Source: Liquidambar formosana (Eukaryota > Streptophyta > Magnoliopsida > Saxifragales > Altingiaceae). Taken from it: 64,000 nucleotides of DNA. The stretch covers positions 19,095,133 through 19,159,132 of the forward strand of contig CM077833.1 of NCBI GenBank assembly GCA_039720395.1, written 5' to 3'. Position numbers and translations under genes: made by a program. This document shows positions 52,541-61,848 of the stretch, one piece after another (the first letter of the stretch is position 1; every line of letters begins with the position of its first letter). Under the pieces are notes generated by a model. The model searched no databases. It was given only the letters and a program-made list of their open reading frames with translations, and was not told where the DNA came from.

Positions 52541-55500
52541 CCATTTAGACCCTTTTTTTTAATAAGGAAAATCTTCCATTTAGACCTTGGTGTGATGGTT
52601 TGACCCTTCTGCACACTTTATTATCTTTACCCTCCCAGGAAGAGGAGATAGATCTATCTTAGAGCTTAATGGGGATAAATTCCATGGTTAGGATGTATTC
52701 AATGTGGAATTCTTCAAGAAATATTGGGGTATAGTGAAAGAGGACTTGATGCTTTTTTTTTTTTTTCTTTTTCAAGGAATTTTTAGGGTGGCTCATATGG
52801 TGAAGATTTCAGTTGTACATTTGTTTGCCAAGGTTGATTGAACATCCTTTAAGGACTATAACCTATGAGCTTGGTGGGTAGTGTCCACAAAATCTTAGGT
52901 TAAGTCATATCCTTCCAAATAGGGACAATGGAGCTTTTGATACCTGACATAGAATGTGCATTGCTAATGAAGGTAGATTCCAGATGCAGTGATCACTTGC
53001 CTGATTTAATTTGCAAGATTCACATGGAAAAGGTTTATGACCATGTAAAAGGAATTCCTTAGATTTTTTGTTAGATAGGATCATGGGAATGGGGAAAAAA
53101 GGAAGAAGAAGAAAATAGAAGAAAGGGTGAATTAGAGAAGAAGGGTTAGCTTTTCTAACCATGCTCCATTTATTCATAGCATCGGAGGTGATATGAAAAT
53201 ACACCTGGAGATATTACTGTGTATATAGTGCCGTGCAAAACTCTCCCTCAAGTTTGATGCATGTATATCACACATAACCCATCTTGCTCAATACATTATG
53301 GAAGGTGGACTAACTGTTCCGTTATTTATAATGTCTACAGGCTGGTCTCCCATATTCTTAAATAGCATGTAAATATGTTTGGCCGTGAGATTTTCTTTAG
53401 TACAGTGCTTTCGCACCTCAGTATGTTGTCTTATAATTTCAGTACAAATTCATAGGCAAAACCACCAAAAAACTTTGACTCCCTTTTGAAGAATTCTACT
53501 CACATTAGTGTGCATGCACTCCATGTGTCATAGCTTTAATCTGAACTTTGGTGTTGGACTTGGCCACAATTGATTCCGAAGCTTCACCAAGGCGCTTATT
53601 TCTCTCATGTGTACCTCCTGTCTGATATGAGGAACTTTATTAATCAGCAATTAGCATTAGTAATTACTTCTCTCTTATAATCTTAGCAAAAAAAAAAAAA
53701 AAAAAAAAAAAAAGGAGGAAAAACTGATCTCTTATAATCACGTTCAAGTCTTATCTCTTATAATCACATTTAAATTTAGAATCCTCTTTCACGGAGTAGA
53801 TTTTTTGTATCTTAACACTTGCTAGTTTGTTTTAAGTAATTCTGTCAGTAGGTGTCTGAATGCATATGCTATGCCATTGTAGTGAGGGAAAAGGATATCA
53901 ACCATCCCATCAACGTCATTTGGAAGATCCTTCATCTCCATCGTTCAATTTGTGATTAGGATCTAGGCGTCCTTGGGCTTGCAACTTGCAACTGAGAAGA
54001 TCAGTTCCTTGAGAAGATTAAGGATACAGTTCCTTTGAGGAATAAAATTCCGAGCTTTGACATTGCAGCTTCTATGCAAAGGAATTATTTCAGTTAACCT
54101 AATTTCTTAAGCCTAATTTCCTTACACAGGTAGGTCTTCACTCTTCAGTTTGATAATAAGAAAGAGTCATTACTTGTTACTTTCATGTTGTCTACAAACA
54201 CAATCAGAGTGTGATCTTGCCATCCTGGTGTTTAGTGAAGAGCATATGGTTGGCTTGATTTATGCAAAATCCAATCTTAGCTAGAGCCCCAATTAACCTT
54301 TGAACCAGGCTCTAGAAAACTGCTTCAACCTAAAGTGTACGTGTCTCATTCTATACAACTTTTATTCCTTTCTTATGCTTTGAACCCTAGTGTTGGTGTC
54401 ATATGCACTTGCTTCTTCAAGCAAGGTTCAAAGTCTTGTTTGTCTCCGACGAGATCTCATCGAGACAGTTCGGTCTCGCCACTGGATGATATGAGAAATC
54501 TCACCGATACAAATATATCGGGAGAAGTATGCCTCTCGGACGAGATTGTTGTGATCTCGAATGATATGTGACGAGATGGGCAAGAAATCAAAAATTCGGT
54601 TGGATTTGAATGATTTCTCGTTCGAATCATACGAGAAACCATACAGCATACCTCGACAGTCAATACCCAGCTCGAGCATCCGCTCTTTCTCTCTCTTTCT
54701 TAGACGAACAGGTCTGGTGAAGTGGTCGAGGCACTCTAGGGTCAAACCAAGAGATATGGGTGGTGTAGGTTCGTAATCGATTCGTCTCCTGCCCTCGAAT
54801 CCAGATCTGGCTTCTGTTCTTGCGTGAGATGGTTGTCTCCAGTGGCTGGCAGCGGTACTCTCTCATCTCAGGTTAGCTGTTGCGGTGTCTCAAACCGGCA
54901 GGAGAAGCAGTCGGATCTGGTGTTCGTGGCCTTCGACGCACTCTCTCTGTTTCTCTCAACTCTCAGTCTCGATTCTCGACTGTTCAAGAACAACCAACGA
55001 AGTAAGGATATCTTTTGGAAAAATTTTAGATTGGTAGGGCTACGGGAAAATAATTACAGTTAGTAGTCGTTGTTAGTTAAGTTAGTAGTCGTTTATTAGA
55101 AAGTTAGTAAAAAATGACTCAACTGTAATTATTTTCCTATAGCCCCACGCCCCCACCAATATAAAATTCCCCCTATTTGTTTTTATTATAATTTATTTTA
55201 TTTTAGTTTCTTTTTTTAAAAGTCCCCCAACAATATTAGCGCGCTAGCGCCTATTGTAATGTTTTTTTATCATGTTATGTGCCTTAAGTTTATTATTTTG
55301 CTTATTTGATGGTTCCAATGTAATCATCAAATTTTTTACAAATTTTTTTACGGTTTTTTTTTATTTAAATTTTTTCAAACATTGTTTCGTGCGTAAAGTT
55401 GCATCTCGCCTGAGACGCGATGGGTTGGGCGAGACCGAGATGAACGAGACCGAAACACGATGGGGACCAAGATCGAGACTTTGAACCATGCCTTCAAGTC

Positions 55501-58500
55501 TCCATGGAGAAAGGCATTCATAACATCTAGTTGAAAAAGAGACTGATTGAATTGGTCAGCTAGTAAACTTTATATGTTTAATGAGATGCTGATCAACTTT
55601 ATTGTTAGGCTATGTTTGGTATGCCGGATTAAAAGGTTGGATAGGATAGAATTGTCAAATGAAGAAAAAGTCTTTGGTTGCTTTGTTTGAAATGTGGAAG
55701 ATGGTCTCTTGGACATTTTTCTATTCCCTTGTTTCTTTTAAATGGGATAGTGTCCTAAAATAAAAATATACCACCTCCCTCAAGGGGTTTATTATCTCCC
55801 TCATATGGAGGATATAATTATCCTACGGATAGTATATTCTGTTTAAAATAAACACAAAACAAATGAAAATTATATGTTTATCCTATCCGGTCTATCCAGC
55901 ATACCAAACATAGCCTTAACTCAGAAGTCATAACATATAAATGCATTGTGCAAGAATCCATAGTTGATAGATTTATTCAGTACTTATATTTCAAGATTGA
56001 AGTTGATTTTGGGTTTCATCTTTGTTCTTGATATTGTTCTGAATCACAATTAAACTTTTGCTTGACTATAATTATATTTCGTGAATGATTTGAACTGTGT
56101 TATGCTTCAGTCACTGTTTGGGTAGCATTTGGTTTTGCAAGAATATCTGATATGGTTTTTATTTTACAGATATATGATTTTGACCGGGATTACAAAGATG
56201 TCGGTGTTGCTCTGTTTACAACCAAGTATTTTGTCGTGAGAAATTGCCTGCCTAATGCCAAGTCTGATATGCTTTTATCAGCATGGAATCCTCCTCCTGA
56301 ATGGGGAAAGTATGCATTTTTTTCGTCTTGTTTGCTGCACTTAGTCTTGCTATTAAGTCCTGGCATCTGTAGAAAAGCTGATATTTTAGTCTCTTCGTTG
56401 AGTTTCTAAAAATTGGCATACCATGGGTTTTCATTTGTTTGTTGATGTAACCATGTTACATCTGGATGTGATCATCCTGTTTATCTAGTTGATGGTCTCC
56501 ATTCTAAATCATGCTAGAACTTTTTTGTTATAATGATCTTATTTCTTATTTGTTTAATGTTGCAAACACAAGAATATCTCTCTTTCTGCCCACTTAATGT
56601 CTTCATATAATCCTAACATTTCATTGCACCCTTGATTCCTTGAATGCCCTTGAATTCCTTTTTCTTTTTGATCAGGCCTTGATGCCTTGAATGCCCTTCT
56701 CTTTTATGGTTCAGTTGAATGGTTAGAATTTCATCATCCAAACCAAATTTGTAATCACGATCTCTCTCCTGTTTTATTTATTTATTATTTTTACTGATAT
56801 CGTATATCAACACAAACAGCTTTGGACACTATTCTACCCTTATCTGACTGCTTTCCATTGTCCATTCCCCCTCCCCTTCTCACCACTTCACTTGTTTTAT
56901 TTTCTCAACTGCATTTCAGCAACAACCTGACCAGTAAGCATGTCAATCGTTGTGAAACAGAAAATTTCTGATCGTTAATTGTTTGTATGTGTGTATATTG
57001 TACTATGTGCTGCCACACACAAGTATCAAAAGTGTCAGGCAATTTCCTTATTAATTTATAGATGGTTAATTGTTTATGTTTGTCTACATCTCTACATCGT
57101 ACAATGTGCAGCCACAAACAAGTAACAACATCACAAAGCGATGTCTTTTTGAATAAAACAGATTAGGAAACTATGCATATATAGGTTTATGATGAACCAA
57201 TGTTATTCGAGAGATGAATTTTTGGAATTTCTTGTTTTGCCCTGATGCAAGTAGTCATATATTTACTTATCTAGTACCCCCAAGGAGTAGGAACTGCAAT
57301 TCTAACCCTCCATTTGAATATTTCTATTTTTCTTATTCTTAAATCTTTTGAATTTGACAGATTAGATATCTCATTAAATGTTATCGTAATATTATCCAGA
57401 AAAGTCACAGCATCTACTTTACTGATTGCAGAAAAGTAATGCTTCGTGTAGATGCAAAGCAGGGAGCTCCAAAGGATGGAAACTCTCCTCTTGAACTTTT
57501 CCAGGTAATCAGTTCTGCTATTGAGATTTTTTACTCAAGCTCTAGTTGATTCTCACTACTCATGAGTTGAAATATATGGAATTATATTGGAACTGAAATG
57601 ACACTCCATCCTATTAGAAACTCTAAAACTCTATTGTTTCTATTCATGGGAGAGTTTGGGCTGAAGAGACAAAAGGTTATAGTTTGAAATTTTTGCTTAC
57701 CAACAATGTCTCTGGCCCACCAGTAAGTTGTAGCCTCGTCATCTGACAAAGGAGTAAACCATGCGAGAGAGAGAGATACATGCTAGAAACAAATCCTGGT
57801 TTGACTGGAATTATTCCTTTTTGTGAGACCACTATATACTGTATCTAACTTCTCTCCATCCTACGACCCACAGATCTTTGCTAATGCGTTTCACTCATCA
57901 ACCTCCATCTTCTCATGAACTTTGTTACATAATGAGCAGATGAGCAGATGTCATTTGAAGTTTAGTTAGGTCTAGATAAAAGGCATGCTTGGCAACGATT
58001 TCTAAATGGAAAAATCACGTGTTTGCACACACACATACACAGATAGTTGCAAGAAAGATGTTGATTTTATTCTTTATGACTGAATGGGTGCTGACTGGTC
58101 TGGTGAGATCCACTCTAAGTTATCTTTTGGGCTGTGTTTAGTTGGAGGGGGCAGGGCGACTATTGCCACCAATAAAACTGTTCTGCATCCCCCACTTATT
58201 TTAATCTTTTTAAGGTTTTATGAAAAACATAGAAGGTTTTCATGAAAACTAGCCGGAGCTGTCCGCTATAAAACATCATTTTGAACAATTTTGTAGAAGA
58301 AAGTTTTTCCAAAATCTGTCATTTAAGTGGAATTTTGGCCATTTTTCATGAAACATTTTGTAAAAATGAAACAGAGACTATAAATGTCCAAAACTTCTAC
58401 TTAAATGATAGATTTTGGAAAAATTTCTTCCACAAAGTTGTTCAAAATGATGTTTCCTAGTGGACAACGCGGATAGTTTTCATGAAAACGTTTTACGTTT

Positions 58501-61500
58501 TACGTTTTTCATAAAACCTTAGAAGTTTAAAATAAGTGGGGTGTAGAGGAATTTTTGTGGTGGCAATAGCCGGCCCCTTAGTTGGATGCATGGTTTTTGA
58601 GTATAGTTTTTGGTTAACCTATTGGTTGTGTGCCGCGGGCAAAACCCGGATAGCTGATAGGTCACCTGTTGCGATGGTGTTCGGTGGCTTGAAGATGGTG
58701 TAGCTCTTAATTGGTTAGAGAATAAATACCCTTGTTGGAAGCCTAAGCCTAAGTTCATGGGACGTTGACAATGGAGAAGCCTTTTTGGAAGCCTATGCTT
58801 GTGGGCCCCATGACAATGAAGAAGCCCTTTTGGTCTAAAGGAAAGTGTCCATGATAGTTGTTTAAGTCATTAGTTTCCATTTTAATTAGTCTTTAGTCAT
58901 GGTTAAGGGTATTTTAGTAATTTTTTAGACTTTCAATGTTGTATGCTTTTTAATTTGATTAGGCTTTCTATTTTGTGTTATTTCCTAATTTTAGTCTATT
59001 TAAGAGTTTAGGAACTTTCTAGTTTAGTATAATTTGAGTCTTAGTTTCTATATTGGTTAGGCTCATTTGTAGAAGGTTTTTACTTGTCTAACAAGTTTTC
59101 TAGAATCTATAAATAAGGGCTATTGTACTAAAACAAATTTAGACTTTGAGTAATGAAATATCGAGTATTTTGGTTTGGTTATTGAAGGCATGCTTGCCTA
59201 AATTCTCTCTTCTTCTTCTTCTTCAATTCTTTATAGTGCTGTGTTTTTTAAATTAACCCACAAGTCTAGAAATTCCAGCAACGTATTTACTAAAATTCTA
59301 GCTACTTATTACCTTAAATCTTTACCTATTCCAATCCTAGATCATCTGCAAAGCCTTGTACCCCTTTACCACCTTAAATCATAAGCTTTAGCCCACCATA
59401 ACAACCATATACAGCATTACTCTATAGTTGTGCTGCATCACTTGAAGGTTGATGCATGAGGCAAGGGGCCCGAGATCATGGTAGGTCTCCGATAGGCTGA
59501 CAAGGATGGCTTAGGGTCTGGCGTGACGACGGTGATGGTTGGAGGTTTGAAGTTGTAGGACCTAAGAAACAAAGACAAATGTCAAGGGTGGTCAGCAGTG
59601 GTCCAACCGGAGAGCCTTCGACACTCAAGTCAGTTGCAAGTAAGGGGAGGTTAAGAGGGAGAGAGAAAGAGAGTATTTTCTTAGGGGTGGTTCAGTTCAA
59701 TCCCCCCAAGTGGTTCAATTAGGAATCCTCGTATAAAAGTTGTGTGTCACTGTGGTTAGGAACTTAGGATTAACTAGGGTTAGATGTGACTGTTGATAGA
59801 TAGTGTGGAGTTTGATTATATATACATATTTATGTGTGTGTGTGTGTGTGTGTGTTTAGCCAAAAGAAAGAGAGCTTCAAGTGCCATAGAACTCTCTGGA
59901 ATCCCAACTAGGTTGGCATCCTATGAGCTCCAACTCCTGTGTTATAGACTTATAGGCTCACAATTTTTTGAGTAAAAAATGTACAGAAGAAAGAAAGACA
60001 ATGAAACACAAAGAATCAAGGAATAAACTCTGTCTGGCTCTTGGTATTGTATGGTTACCACGTTCCAGCTCACAGAAAAACAATCAAATTGAAAAAGTAC
60101 AAAAAAAATATCCCAACAGATGAATCCCTAGGGAATAATTCTGTAATTCGGCAAATTAGACGTGTCCTGTGTAACTTGAGTAGAGACAACCAGGATCCAC
60201 AGGCCATCAAGTAAAATGAGGATTATCTAATAGCTGGGTTGGCCACTTTATCCGCAGCACAGTTGCCTTTCTCTATAAGTATGGGAATATGTGACATTCA
60301 TCTTCTTAATGGTTGTCAAACAGTTGCATTCTACCCGAGCCAAGGTAAATTTACACTTGCAACCATGTGGCCCTAGTTTTATATATATGTCATAGTTTTT
60401 AGGGGGGGAGGGGGGAGGGTCAGCCATCTTAATCTTTGGTATCTTTGTTTTGCGAAGAACATAGTGAAAGTTGCATCAACTTGAACCACATAAATCTGTG
60501 TTTATTGTGTATGTTCTTGATTTTTTTCGTTTCTGTGTTTTATTATCGTAACTCATAGATCCTGAGTTTGGAAAAATTCTTAACAACTGTCTGGCCATGG
60601 TCAAGTCTAACCTGACTAGGGTCAGATGTAACCTCCTAACCAAGGTTAGATCCAACCTCCTAGCTAGGGCTGGCAATAGCGGCCTAACTAGGATTAAGTT
60701 AATTAATCATAGTTGAGTTAAAAGTTACATATGATGAGTCTGAAAAATGTGCATGAAATGTACCAACCCTTGGGAGGTCAGTTTACCTTAAACTTGCTGA
60801 GGGTGGCCGAACTTTGGGGAGGTGGAATGTCCTCTATAACTAAGGTGCATGGCTTGGTACACTAGGCTAGTGCTAGACTGGGTTGATGGTTTTGAGCTAG
60901 GGGTGAGGTCAATCCCCTAGCTATTTTGAGCTTAGAAGGTGAGTTCGGTCCCCTGGCTCTCAGCTTAGGAGGTGAGGTCAGTCCTCTGGCTCCCCTAAGC
61001 TTAGAAGGAAAGATCTGTCCCCTAGCTCCCTTAAGTTTAGGAGGTGAGGTCGATCTCCTAGCTTCTTGGAGCCTAGGAGTTGATGTTGGTCCCCTCACTC
61101 TGAATGCAATGTGTTACTCCATGGCCATGTGTCCCTCGAGGACTGGGTAGGTTGTTTGATCTTAGGCTTGATGGAGGTCGGTTGACCTTAGCCTTGATGG
61201 AGGTTGGTTGATCTTTAAGCTTGATGGAGGTCAGTGCAGACTAAGGGGGTCAGTTCTAGTCAATTCAACGAGGCGATGCCATGTGTCACTTGATGACCTT
61301 GGTAGGTCAGTGACCATAGCTCAATGCCACATCTCTTGGTGTCGGTCAGTTTTAGTCCACACAGGTTGGTCCCTATAATGGTACACTGAGAATCAAATGC
61401 AGCCATTGAATTTATATTTGTTAACACAAACTCTAAAAATTATACCTATTATTCTACATCTAAAATAAATATACAGAAAATAAATAAATAAATCATGGTC

Positions 61501-61814
61501 TGACCCCACCTTTAACCTTCTATGTTTAGCGGACTTAAAGTGAATTTCATTCATCATAATAGATGTTTTACCATGCATAGTTGATTGTATTATCTACATT
61601 GTTCTCATGTATAGAATTTCTATCTGGACTTTGGAGGTCTCCAACTTTGTACTTTTATGAGTTTATCTCCGAAAATAAAGTTTCTGTTTATTTATTTTTT
61701 ATATATATACTTATATAAGATAAAAGAGCTGCTGTTTTGGAATGAAGCAGTTTTTTTGTCTTTACTGTATCTCAATATTTTGATATCTTAGAGTTATTTA
61801 TCTTTATTTAAAAC

Positions 61815-61848
<34 letters not shown>

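Noticed and set aside
60862..61150. Overlapping open frames on both strands with repeated LSLGGEV or PPKLRGARG units
   Set aside because: Both are translations of the intronic tandem repeat inside a spliced-out region of SABRE.
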